From Paludibacteraceae bacterium (lineage in GTDB: Bacteria > Bacteroidota > Bacteroidia > Bacteroidales > Paludibacteraceae), in assembly GCA_024399955.1 (NCBI GenBank), contig JAKSNH010000010.1, positions 1 through 64,000 of the forward strand: 64,000 nt of DNA, read 5' to 3'. Positions 7,246 through 16,186 of this stretch are shown here, piece after piece (the first letter of the stretch is position 1; each line of letters opens with the position of its first letter). Below the pieces are notes generated by a model, which saw only the letters and a list, made by a program, of their open reading frames with translations, had not been told where the DNA came from and did no database searches. The translations under genes were made by a program, and so were the position numbers.

Positions 7246-9681
7246 TCAAATTTCAAAATCATCATTAATATCGTTGCTTCCAAAACCGATACCATAAAAC
7301 TCCACATCAACCGGATGATTGGTACCTTTATTGGGTTTAACAATGCATTTATATGTTCTTTCTTCGGGGTTGTTAATAGTAGTTTCCCAAATGTCTTTAG
7401 TTGTATTTACCATATCATACTCCACTCCATCTACCATCAATTTGCATGAGTCTGGTTTCGGAATAATCTGCATAGAAACAACTGGTTTGGATAACGGTAG
7501 CCTATTTTGGATTACTTGAATAACATATGGAATTACTTGATCAATATTAGAAAGCACAATAAATGGTGTGAGAACCTCCTCTGGTGTACATCCGCCATGT
7601 ACCTCATGAGTAGGCTTTGTTCCCAGAGAAGGATGTTTCAGAGCAACCATATATGTTTGTCGATCGGTTTCATTAACATGCGAGATAAAATCTGAATCAT
7701 TCGATTTAAACTCGTCCGACATCCGTTTATATCGGCCTTCATGCTCCGTTTCTTTACTATACTTTTTCGAATCACAAAGGCGAGACATTGCGCTCATGCC
7801 ATGGTCCGAAACTATAGCGATAGTGGATTGCTGGTGCTTATTATTCTCTAATATCTCCTCAATAATGTTCTTTACTAAACTTATTTCTTCTATAAGAGTC
7901 TCATTCTTTTTGTAATGATGAGAATCATGTCCCAACTCATCCAATGCGCCATATTTAACCACATTGTCGCCATCGAAACGATTTAAGGAAGTGGATGATG
8001 GAATATTAGAACGTGTAATCTCGCTCGAAACCATGCGAAAACCAGAAGCGGAGGATTCAATTATTGTAGATATTAATGGTATGTATTCTGCACCTAATCC
8101 GTCAATCCAATAAACCCTGTCGAATGTCTGCTCCGCTAACCTACTATGTGAGTTTTTAAAGCGATAATACCAATGATAAAAAGACTCAGCATCTTTATTA
8201 TATTGAGCAATCGTGCTAGCCAAACGCTCTGTATATACGTCTTTGAGTTTAGCTTGACGATATTCATGTAAATAGTCTTCTACCCACTTTTCATCAGGTT
8301 TGAGATTGTCCACAACAAACGCGCTGAGATAAGAACCTAAATCGGGATATTGTTTAGAAAGCTTATCAAAGGTATAGAAACCATCTTTGTTGTAGTTGAC
8401 ATACCATGCCATCGCTAAGCGCTTTTCAAAGTCAAATGTCTGAGTACAAAGTTCAATAGCCAACCTTAAATCCCCTTGTTGCTGGAATATCTCAACCACA
8501 TATTTACGAAGCGAGTCTTGAATAGCCAATGAAACATACTGACGGAACAGCTCGCGGCCCGACTGCATAAGCATAGTACGCTCTTGGGTATAAAGGCGTT
8601 GTTGCTTATCGTCAGAGAAGAAGAAAATATGCTGCGCAATTTCTTCAAATAAACGATAAGTAGATTTCTCTATTTCCTGTTGGTTAATGCAAAGAAGTAA
8701 ATATGGATAATTAGCAATATATCCATCTTGTCCACAAACATATTTTTTCAACAACCAACGATCAAAGTTTGTAGCATTACCTCCCCAATCTTGCAATAGA
8801 TTTTGTGGAGTAATTTCCACACGATTGAAGCGTGAGCGAACAAATGTATCAAACGAGAAATCAGCAGGATGAGACGTATCTACGTTTTTAAGCAACTCTT
8901 CATAATATTTTGTTTCCTCTTCACCATATACAAAAGGAAGGTGTATATCGAGAAAATCTTGCAGAAAATCATATGCATTACTTATCTCATAAAACGTAAA
9001 AATATTGTCAGGATTGGAGTTTTCTCGGAACGCACGGATAGGTAGAGAAGTGCATATAATCTTCGGTTTAGGGGCATTAGTTTTCCAAAAACGAAGCCAC
9101 TCACGGAAGTTGGTGATGACACATTTATTGTCTTGCTCCGGAATATCAAATCCTTTGTATTTTGAAAGATATACCTGCACAGACTGATTTCCCGAATTTA
9201 ATCGCCATATAGGAGCGCTCTCTGTTATACGTCCAAATCGGCTCAGAAAACCCTCAACACGATTTTTTAGACCGATAAGCGGAATATAAATACGCTTACC
9301 CGGATGCGCTAAATCTTCGTGAAGAATAATCTCATTGAAGAATCCAACGAACTCCTCATCCGAATAGAAACGAGCTAATTCAGAAAAGGGAGTTATCATG
9401 GTGGATGATGTGCATTGGCAAATAGCATCTTTTAGTTCGTCCGTCGTTATCCAAGCATCATCCTCATGATTCTTTTCCAAGATGCTCTCCAATGGGAATG
9501 TTTCAACACCAGCACTAGTTAGTTCGTTAGACAAATCACGAAAGGTATCGAAGTTATCCAACATAATAAAGCGTACGGGATAGCGTTGAGCAATTGTCTC
9601 CTTACTAGCGGCATCCTGCTGAATCTCTTTCATTAGCGAAGATAGAGATGCAAATTCCTTTATTTTTTCAGAAGCATTCAT
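7246..9681 (-). CDS. pglZ: BREX phosphatase-like protein PglZ
   Basis: 811 aa. PglZ is the hallmark of BREX, an alkaline-phosphatase-superfamily protein. The metal-site motifs are visible: WIDGLGAEY with D527, and IVSDHGMSA with D626-H627, then EVHGGCTPEEVLTPFIV, which is characteristic of PglZ. The N-terminal 500 residues are helical and have no separate enzyme signature; a small beta domain ends the protein. It lies 2 bp after brxC and 2 bp before brxL, so all are co-transcribed. Assignment to the type 4 subgroup rests on the neighbours, since no methyltransferase gene is present. Confidence 0.92.
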   Translation of the reverse strand: MNASEKIKEFASLSSLMKEIQQDAASKETIAQRYPVRFIMLDNFDTFRDLSNELTSAGVETFPLESILEKNHEDDAWITTDELKDAICQCTSSTMITPFSELARFYSDEEFVGFFNEIILHEDLAHPGKRIYIPLIGLKNRVEGFLSRFGRITESAPIWRLNSGNQSVQVYLSKYKGFDIPEQDNKCVITNFREWLRFWKTNAPKPKIICTSLPIRAFRENSNPDNIFTFYEISNAYDFLQDFLDIHLPFVYGEEETKYYEELLKNVDTSHPADFSFDTFVRSRFNRVEITPQNLLQDWGGNATNFDRWLLKKYVCGQDGYIANYPYLLLCINQQEIEKSTYRLFEEIAQHIFFFSDDKQQRLYTQERTMLMQSGRELFRQYVSLAIQDSLRKYVVEIFQQQGDLRLAIELCTQTFDFEKRLAMAWYVNYNKDGFYTFDKLSKQYPDLGSYLSAFVVDNLKPDEKWVEDYLHEYRQAKLKDVYTERLASTIAQYNKDAESFYHWYYRFKNSHSRLAEQTFDRVYWIDGLGAEYIPLISTIIESSASGFRMVSSEITRSNIPSSTSLNRFDGDNVVKYGALDELGHDSHHYKKNETLIEEISLVKNIIEEILENNKHQQSTIAIVSDHGMSAMSRLCDSKKYSKETEHEGRYKRMSDEFKSNDSDFISHVNETDRQTYMVALKHPSLGTKPTHEVHGGCTPEEVLTPFIVLSNIDQVIPYVIQVIQNRLPLSKPVVSMQIIPKPDSCKLMVDGVEYDMVNTTKDIWETTINNPEERTYKCIVKPNKGTNHPVDVEFYGIGFGSNDINDDFEI

Positions 9682-9683
9682 GA

Positions 9684-12600
9684 CTACATGTTAAGATTAT
9701 CTTTTATAAAAGGAGCAATTTCTGGATATTCCTCTAAAAGGTCAAGCATCAATTTCTGCCAAAACATATTCGGCATAACTGCCTTGTGAATATTACCTTT
9801 AGCCTGCTCGACAATATCTTCATCAAATTTTGAATCACGAATCAAAGACGAATCTTGATCATCGTCATCATCAATAATCCGTTCATGTTTATCAACACGT
9901 GTTTTCTTCAGGTAGAATGACATAACTTGGCTACGCACATCTGCCTCTTTCCAGAAAGCAATTTCTGAAGGTAGATAGTTTGCAAGATGCGTATTCAATT
10001 CATCCAGCCATTCTGTTTTTATATCCACGTCCTCTATTGACCTCAGGAAAGCATTGAAGCCATCTATATAATTGTCAGACTTGATAAACAAATCATGTAA
10101 GTCTATTTGATTCTTCTCAATTAGAGGAACTAAGGCCTTTATTTTATCTATGGTCGGAGTCTCTTGCTCAAAAATGGTAATCAATTTTTCTAGAGGTTCT
10201 TTCTGCGAAGACTGAATCTTGCTGCAATACTTAAGCGTCCATAGAGGTTGCTTTGCCTTGAGTTTACAGAACTCCTGAATACCCCATTTAGAACCCGACA
10301 AAGATTTTATGTCTGCATCGTTAACACCCGGAACCTTTTTTAAATCAAAGATGGTTTTAAGAAGATTAGTAAGTTTACTCTCCTCAGGAGAACCAAAACG
10401 CAGTAGCAGTTTATTGCTTGCTGGAGATTCTCCTCCCTGCCACAGTTTAAACAAATCTGCTATCATTTCAGCAAGTTTCTCGTCTGATGCCGGTTGTGAA
10501 GTAGAAGGAACAAACAAATCATCTTTGTACGCACGCAGAGCATAAGTTAAGGCAGCAAAGTTGGCAGGGGACTGGAAGAAGCCAAACGGTGGACGAACAA
10601 ATGACTCCAAAATCTCTGAAAGAGAGAAACGATCTTGATATTTTTTCTTCGCTGAAGTCATACATTTGTCGACCTCTTGACAAACAAGATTTAACCACGC
10701 CTCAGAGTTCTTTGCTTCCTCTGTCAACTCGCACACATCATTTACAAGATTGTTCAAATCCTGCATAAACACATACTTAATCGGAGCATTTGAACTGCCA
10801 AAAGTAATGAGTTTGTCGCGAGTTTGTGCCGCTATAATTGTTTCAATAATCTTATTGCCACCTCCACTTTTGAAGAATGTTGCAGGAACATCTGCACCGC
10901 AGAACCTATATTTTTTTACATGCTCAAATCCCTTCTGGAACAAACGATATGAAAGCGAACGATTGATATATGTACATACATTATTCATAATACCATCCGT
11001 AAAAACTTCGCCTCCACAATATGTACGTTGGGTGCCACCATCGATACGTGTAAACCATTGCTGAATATATGCTTTAGCTTGCTTCTCTGCTTCTGCCTCT
11101 TGAGTCTCATTGTAATGAGTTTTAGCAACCTGTTTAGTAGCCAAAGCATCAATAAACTTAGTTTGGGTTGATTCAGATAGGACCTCATCTGGCAGAATCA
11201 TAATTACGTTAGGAATCTGTTTAGAGAAATCAAACAATAACTGAGACCATTGATCACGCGTGCTGTCAGCAATAGATAAAAACAAGCATACGTGCAAGTA
11301 GTTTAGCTTAGATGCTGCATACTTCATCAATTTGCTACGAACAACAGCCTCCTGTTCCTCACACGAATAAATTTGGAGTTCGCAAGGACGGTAGAGCAGA
11401 CCTTGAGTGTTAGCGGTACTTGCCACATTCATCTTGTTTATAAACGATTGTCGTATCTCGCTACTATAGGCCATAAAATCAGCAGCAACCTTGTATTCTG
11501 CTTGGAGTTTATTCTTGGCATTAAGCATTTCTTGCGGATTATAAGTAACCACAGAAATCTTGTACTCGCCCAAAATATTACGACGAATAATATCATTCTC
11601 ATCAAAGAACTCTAATATACGCGCAATCAATTCCTTGTCATTAAGACGCTGGTCACCGCCAAACATATACGTAATAACATCCTCGCTCGGAACCAAACGA
11701 GAGTTCGGGTCAGAGAAATTTACGCCTAAGGCATTAAGTAATAGAATGGCTTTAAACACACGGAGGTAATCATTGCCACGGTCTGCTACTTTTTGACGGT
11801 GATTGTTGTACGTAGTAACAAATAGTGAACAATTTGTATTCGACTCAAAACTTGCCGAAAAGAAGTCCCATAGCCATTCCGGAGTAAGCAGAAGTTTCTC
11901 GGAATAAATATGATCATTATTAATGAACGCAGCAAAGCCTGCATTCTCGTCATGCATAAAACGAACAACACTACGATTAGCAGAACCAATGTAATTAGAG
12001 AGTACAGAACACAAGTATGCCGTATATGGATGTAATGGGAATAACTTTTCAATACTGGACCGCTCTTCTGCCGACCCTTGTTTACAAATAAACTCCATCA
12101 CTTCCTTTAGCTCATTATTTCTCGACTCATGGAATAGACGATACTTAAATCCGCCTGCATCATCATCTTCGTTAGCTAGATACGTATGACGCATAATGAG
12201 ATATGTTGAGATTTCATCCATCTTATAATCGATGGTATCAAAACGGTCATTCATTTTGGTAACATCCTTATCATTCGCTAATTGCAATTGCTGCTCAACA
12301 CGATGAGAAATTAAGAATAAAAATAGGTTGCTATTCTTAGCCTTCTCTGCAATATTTTGAAGCACATTAATACGGTCAGATTTGATAGTCTCCATGACAG
12401 AGGTAAACTCATCCCAGAAGATAATCATACCATCAGCTAACTTCTTGGATTCCAGTTCTTCTTCAACCTTAACAAGCCAGTCTGAGATATTGTCTTGAGT
12501 AAGGAATATAGAACGCTTATTAAGTGCCTCTTCAAGCGACATGTATGCATTCATGTTGTTAGCACGAAGCAGATTGATTATTTTTTCAGATGTGCTACCT

Positions 12601-13145
12601 ACAGCTTTGAGTTTATCGTTCATATCAAGAACATCCTCCATGGTACGAGGATTATTCTGAATCCACTCTACAGCAGTCTCAAAGTCGGAAGGGACAAGCA
12701 GATTTTTGTAGCCGGCAGCGGCAAGAGCACGTTTAACTTCTCGCTGAATCGTTAGTTTAAAACGTGGCACATCATAGGCACCTTCAACACCCTTAATAAC
12801 AATCGGGAAGTAGCGTTTAGATGCACGAAATGCTTTAATCCTCTCACGAAGTGCCTTATCCTCAATAGAATTATAATAATCGTCTATTTCCTTCTCATCG
12901 TCACAGAAAAGATGCTTTATAACGGCACTTGCATGACTTTTACCTGTACCGAACGTACCTCGCACCCATACGCCCTTACGTTTAGACTCTTCAGAAGAAG
13001 TGAGAGCATCAAGCGAACGACGTAAGAGGTCACAGAATTGGTTAGTTGGGATGAACGACTTCCATGCTTCTTTATTCTTCTCGGCCGTGATATCATACAC
13101 GTCGATGAAGTTTTGCATCGTAATATAATCAGAATATTTAGCCAT
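9684..13145 (-). CDS. brxC: BREX ATPase BrxC (PglY-like)
   Basis: 1,153 aa, within the usual 1,100-1,300 range. BrxC is the large P-loop ATPase of BREX. Walker A is GTFGTGKS (63-70) after FIPTNQFCDLLRRSLDAL, the typical N-terminal layout. Walker B is GMIIFWDEFTS, followed by LFLFLISHRVEQ. The C-terminal half is long, helical and without other motifs. An acidic patch (DDDDDQDSS) occurs near residue 1,097. It stands between brxP (23 bp upstream) and pglZ (2 bp downstream). Confidence 0.92.
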   Translation of the reverse strand: MAKYSDYITMQNFIDVYDITAEKNKEAWKSFIPTNQFCDLLRRSLDALTSSEESKRKGVWVRGTFGTGKSHASAVIKHLFCDDEKEIDDYYNSIEDKALRERIKAFRASKRYFPIVIKGVEGAYDVPRFKLTIQREVKRALAAAGYKNLLVPSDFETAVEWIQNNPRTMEDVLDMNDKLKAVGSTSEKIINLLRANNMNAYMSLEEALNKRSIFLTQDNISDWLVKVEEELESKKLADGMIIFWDEFTSVMETIKSDRINVLQNIAEKAKNSNLFLFLISHRVEQQLQLANDKDVTKMNDRFDTIDYKMDEISTYLIMRHTYLANEDDDAGGFKYRLFHESRNNELKEVMEFICKQGSAEERSSIEKLFPLHPYTAYLCSVLSNYIGSANRSVVRFMHDENAGFAAFINNDHIYSEKLLLTPEWLWDFFSASFESNTNCSLFVTTYNNHRQKVADRGNDYLRVFKAILLLNALGVNFSDPNSRLVPSEDVITYMFGGDQRLNDKELIARILEFFDENDIIRRNILGEYKISVVTYNPQEMLNAKNKLQAEYKVAADFMAYSSEIRQSFINKMNVASTANTQGLLYRPCELQIYSCEEQEAVVRSKLMKYAASKLNYLHVCLFLSIADSTRDQWSQLLFDFSKQIPNVIMILPDEVLSESTQTKFIDALATKQVAKTHYNETQEAEAEKQAKAYIQQWFTRIDGGTQRTYCGGEVFTDGIMNNVCTYINRSLSYRLFQKGFEHVKKYRFCGADVPATFFKSGGGNKIIETIIAAQTRDKLITFGSSNAPIKYVFMQDLNNLVNDVCELTEEAKNSEAWLNLVCQEVDKCMTSAKKKYQDRFSLSEILESFVRPPFGFFQSPANFAALTYALRAYKDDLFVPSTSQPASDEKLAEMIADLFKLWQGGESPASNKLLLRFGSPEESKLTNLLKTIFDLKKVPGVNDADIKSLSGSKWGIQEFCKLKAKQPLWTLKYCSKIQSSQKEPLEKLITIFEQETPTIDKIKALVPLIEKNQIDLHDLFIKSDNYIDGFNAFLRSIEDVDIKTEWLDELNTHLANYLPSEIAFWKEADVRSQVMSFYLKKTRVDKHERIIDDDDDQDSSLIRDSKFDEDIVEQAKGNIHKAVMPNMFWQKLMLDLLEEYPEIAPFIKDNLNM

Positions 13146-13168
13146 AATAATAGTAGTATTTCAAGGTT

Positions 13169-15706
13169 TTAGAGCATCATTTTAAGGATGTCGGTACTGT
13201 TCAAATCCTCACGAAGAATAATATTATCAAGACCCATATTTAATTCAACAGAGAGAACATGGTTCTGTTCTTCTTGAATAGAACGCAATTTGCGTTCGAG
13301 TGTCTCTTTGCTAAGTCCAAACTGACGGTAAATACCATCTTGTTGTGCTTCGTTATAGAACTCTGAAACAGTAAGCGACTTGCGACCGACCTTCTCGGCA
13401 TACTTAAACATAGAGTATGCAACGGCAACAAGTGATACTTCCGCATATGGCATTCGTGAGAAAGAAACTTTGTTTCCAGACTTACTTATTATTCCGATTG
13501 GGATTTCTTCGCCAAGAGGACTTTCTTTAAATGTATTTTGAAAAGCCTTCATTGAATTTTCTCGAACTGTAGATACATATTCTGGGAATTCGTCAGAGAA
13601 AGAAGCATCTAGTTCGTCACGAGTATATGAACGAGTAAAATCAACGGTATTTATGTACCAAGAGCAAATGTCGGTATTATTACATAAATTAATCCACATA
13701 ATTTCCCAAACAGGAATTATATTAACACGATACGCGTCAACCAGCAACTGTCCCACAGTTGATAATGTTCTCTCTCCATAGTTAATAACGCCTGCATCAC
13801 GCATCCAGTTGAGGAATATTGGCAATTGCTTTTTCACGTTAATACCAAAACCTTGATTTTCATAATATACATCATGGTTTTCCATAAAGGTCTTCACCCA
13901 TGCGCCACGGAGGCCAAAGGTATTGTACTTGTTGATAGTCGTTTTATTCATATTCCTTAATTTTTTATTGCCTTGTGTGGTACGAATGGAGTTGGCTGTT
14001 TCACATCCATTATCAATAAAATCTAAACACTTATGACATTTTATGCATTTTGCATCATTTATTGACACTCTCGGAACAACAGATAGAGCACCTGTTGGGC
14101 ATTCTACTTCACAAACCTCACAGTGTGCACAATGTGTAACCTTTTGCAAGACACGCTTTAGATGGCTTACAAAAAGAGATTTATCTAACGTATTTTTAAC
14201 TTCTATGGTAAAAGAATCTGATTCAGTATCAAAATTTAGAGTTATCTGGAATATCTCATGCTCATAGCGAACATCTCCTTGAATAACATTGCCAATCCGG
14301 ACATAACTATATTTTCCCAAAACCTTCATCCACTCTAATATATTTTCCTTAGGATGAGTTACCTTTGCCTTAAAGTCAGGCGTAGAGGATAAGAATTCAA
14401 CTTGTGATGATGTAATATGTCGATCTCCTCCTGCTCGCACTTTCCATTTACGCTCTTTTAAGTACTCATCCACATTGCGTATACCCGCTTTGACCGTCAT
14501 CTCGCGAAGCTTGTCAACAAATGGCTGAGCAGCCTCTGGGTATAAACGATAATCGAGACAATCCCCAAATTCAGAACTCATAGGGCATAGGACACACCCA
14601 ACACGATTCAATCCTCGTCGGTATGCATCATTATATGGCAAACCATGAAGCAAAATGTATAGCCACACTTCCGTTTGATTCCATTCAAAAATCGGGCGTA
14701 CGTTCAGAACATTATTATGTTTGACATCTTTTCCTATTTTTGAATATTGTGCACGTTTATCACTTTCCTCCGCACGTACACCTTCAAACGCCATAACGAA
14801 CGGCTGCTTACCCGTCCCATGAAGTTCCTTCAACTTTCTATACAATGGAGCAGTCTTCATAACAGCACAACACCAACGATGTACACGACTCGGAGAATCC
14901 ATTTCGTCCCAATAATACAGAACCTCTTGATGATTTTTGGTTGTATAGAACTCTAAACTAGGATAATTTTTTTTATAAAATTTTTCAACTTCCTCATATA
15001 ATTCAAGAGATGATGGAAGTTCATACCCTGTATCAGAATAAAATACTTTAAAATCTTCAGGCGGAATCACACGAGTTACTAAATCCAGAACAACTTGACT
15101 GTCCTTCCCTCCCGAATAGGAAGAAATGAACATTTCAATCTTACTAGTAAGAATGGGCACCTTACCTTCCATTTCGGCCAAAGAGAGAGGCATAATATCA
15201 AAACTATCACACGACTCTTTTATCACCACGTGCTCCTCCTTTGTTTTCTTTGTTTGGAGAGCAGCAAGAACCTGAAAATCCGCATCTGGATTTTTTTTAG
15301 TTGCCTCAGCAAGACCTTTATAGCGACGATATGTATCGTTAATAAAATTCATAGCTTCATGCTCTAATATAAACAACGTATCTTCGTTTTTTTTACGAAG
15401 ACGTTCTATATCCACAGGTTCAATATGTAAATTCTTCGCTTCGTCTACGACCGACACCATGAATTTATCCAAAAGATTGCCACCCTTAACCTCCATCACC
15501 ACTTCTCCTTTGTAAAAGTAACGACGTTCACAAGCCCAAAGTAATGGAGCCTCAGTCCTTGGATAACGCCAGCCATATTTACTCATACCGAGAAAATCCA
15601 ACTCCTCCGAGAATACTGGACGCGGAGCAATATTGAGCGCCTCACCTGCCGATGACATAGTGAGCCGGACACCATTATATTCTTTATCCCAAACTATTTT
15701 AAACAT
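13169..15706 (-). CDS. brxP: BrxP, PAPS-reductase-type protein of type 4 BREX
   Basis: 845 aa. The PP-loop motif SGGKDS is at 198-203, in a domain like that of DndC, which inserts sulfur into DNA. C279, C280, C371 and C374 are placed as the iron-sulfur ligands of DndC-type enzymes. A two-cluster ferredoxin domain follows (C526, C529, C532, C536; C554, C557, C560, C568). From about residue 595 the sequence (FGLRGAWVKTFMENH, then LPIFLNWMRDAGVI) resembles DUF4007, a domain found with phosphorothioation genes. BrxP defines type 4 BREX, which has no methyltransferase. Sulfur-based DNA marking is a family-level inference. It is first in the operon, with its ATG about 20 bp behind tRNA-Ala and no separate promoter visible. 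Confidence 0.9.
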   Translation of the reverse strand: MFKIVWDKEYNGVRLTMSSAGEALNIAPRPVFSEELDFLGMSKYGWRYPRTEAPLLWACERRYFYKGEVVMEVKGGNLLDKFMVSVVDEAKNLHIEPVDIERLRKKNEDTLFILEHEAMNFINDTYRRYKGLAEATKKNPDADFQVLAALQTKKTKEEHVVIKESCDSFDIMPLSLAEMEGKVPILTSKIEMFISSYSGGKDSQVVLDLVTRVIPPEDFKVFYSDTGYELPSSLELYEEVEKFYKKNYPSLEFYTTKNHQEVLYYWDEMDSPSRVHRWCCAVMKTAPLYRKLKELHGTGKQPFVMAFEGVRAEESDKRAQYSKIGKDVKHNNVLNVRPIFEWNQTEVWLYILLHGLPYNDAYRRGLNRVGCVLCPMSSEFGDCLDYRLYPEAAQPFVDKLREMTVKAGIRNVDEYLKERKWKVRAGGDRHITSSQVEFLSSTPDFKAKVTHPKENILEWMKVLGKYSYVRIGNVIQGDVRYEHEIFQITLNFDTESDSFTIEVKNTLDKSLFVSHLKRVLQKVTHCAHCEVCEVECPTGALSVVPRVSINDAKCIKCHKCLDFIDNGCETANSIRTTQGNKKLRNMNKTTINKYNTFGLRGAWVKTFMENHDVYYENQGFGINVKKQLPIFLNWMRDAGVINYGERTLSTVGQLLVDAYRVNIIPVWEIMWINLCNNTDICSWYINTVDFTRSYTRDELDASFSDEFPEYVSTVRENSMKAFQNTFKESPLGEEIPIGIISKSGNKVSFSRMPYAEVSLVAVAYSMFKYAEKVGRKSLTVSEFYNEAQQDGIYRQFGLSKETLERKLRSIQEEQNHVLSVELNMGLDNIILREDLNSTDILKMML

Positions 15707-15726
15707 TACTTTTTTATTGTATTTTG

Positions 15727-15800
15727 TGGAGCATAGGGGACTTGAACCCCTTACCTTAACATTGCGAACGTTACGCTCTAGCCAACTGAGCTAATGCCCC
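15727..15800 (-). tRNA. tRNA-Ala (anticodon CGC)
   Basis: The minus strand folds as a full cloverleaf: acceptor GGGGCAT/ATGCTCC with the alanine identity pair G3-U70, D-arm with GCTCAGTTGGCTAGAGC, anticodon arm TAACG-TTCGCAA-TGTTA (anticodon CGC), and T-arm GGGG-TTCAAGT-CCCC. The discriminator is A; CCA is not encoded. A TAATTTTG box with TTG 20 nt upstream precedes it. No terminator is visible before brxP. Confidence 0.97.
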
Positions 15801-15820
15801 GTGCATTTCCTTTGCGACAG

Positions 15821-15851
15821 CAAAATTACAAAAATTATTTCAATCTTACAA
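15821..15851 (-). promoter_or_regulatory. Promoter of tRNA-Ala, possibly also of the BREX operon
   Basis: The -7 box TAATTTTG (15828-15821) and a TTG 20 nt upstream match the phylum consensus. Transcription would start about 10 nt before the tRNA. brxP starts about 20 bp beyond the tRNA 3' end without another box in the gap, so read-through is plausible. Confidence 0.75.
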
Positions 15852-15881
15852 ATTTATTATTGAGATGTTTTTATTGTCCGT

Positions 15882-16127
15882 TTAATTATTCACTTTTTGG
15901 TCTCCAGCGAGGGCAAGGATAATCCATGCTAAAACAGGAGATACAAATATCGACAAAAGCACCCACCCTAACGGGTCACGATGACGGTTCTTGGCCATCT
16001 TATACGCAATCTTAATCCAAATAAGATATACCAAATACAAAACCACTATACCGCCAAGGATGTACCATAATACCGGCTCCACCACAATACTCAGCAGCAA
16101 TATTTCAATCAATAATAACATCAACAT
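15882..16127 (-). CDS. Small membrane protein, 81 aa
   Basis: Two or three hydrophobic helices: residues 2-36 (long, probably one or two spans) and 53-73 (WVLLSIFVSPVLAWIILALAG), joined by a basic loop with KMAKNRHRDPLG. This layout, with RDPLGWVLLSIFVSP, is common in small uncharacterised Bacteroidales inner-membrane proteins that resemble phospholipase D-type transporter tails. ATG at 16127, 1 bp after a leftover reading frame. Function unknown. Confidence 0.6.
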   Translation of the reverse strand: MLMLLLIEILLLSIVVEPVLWYILGGIVVLYLVYLIWIKIAYKMAKNRHRDPLGWVLLSIFVSPVLAWIILALAGDQKVNN

Positions 16128-16128
16128 A

Positions 16129-16186
16129 TTATTTCTTCTCTTTAATTACTCCGTCATTCAGCACAATTAGAAATCCAGAGGGAACT
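16129..16186 (-). pseudogene. Tail fragment of a lost gene, copy 1 (contains the 42-bp repeat)
   Basis: Bases 16136-16177 are identical to 17975-18016. On the minus strand both copies can be read as GFLIVLNDGVIKE followed a few codons later by a stop, i.e. the C terminus of some protein. Here the frame reads IVPSGFLIVLNDGVIKEKK and stops 1 bp before the next ATG. The rest of the parent gene is missing. Confidence 0.5.

Noticed and set aside
7244..7249. TTG start for brxL with a 4-bp overlap to pglZ
   Set aside because: An ATG six bases downstream gives normal spacing, and no other evidence favours TTG.
15727..15800. Attachment-site duplication of the tRNA-Ala 3' end
   Set aside because: I found no second copy of the 3' end of the tRNA in the window, so integration here cannot be supported from this sequence alone.
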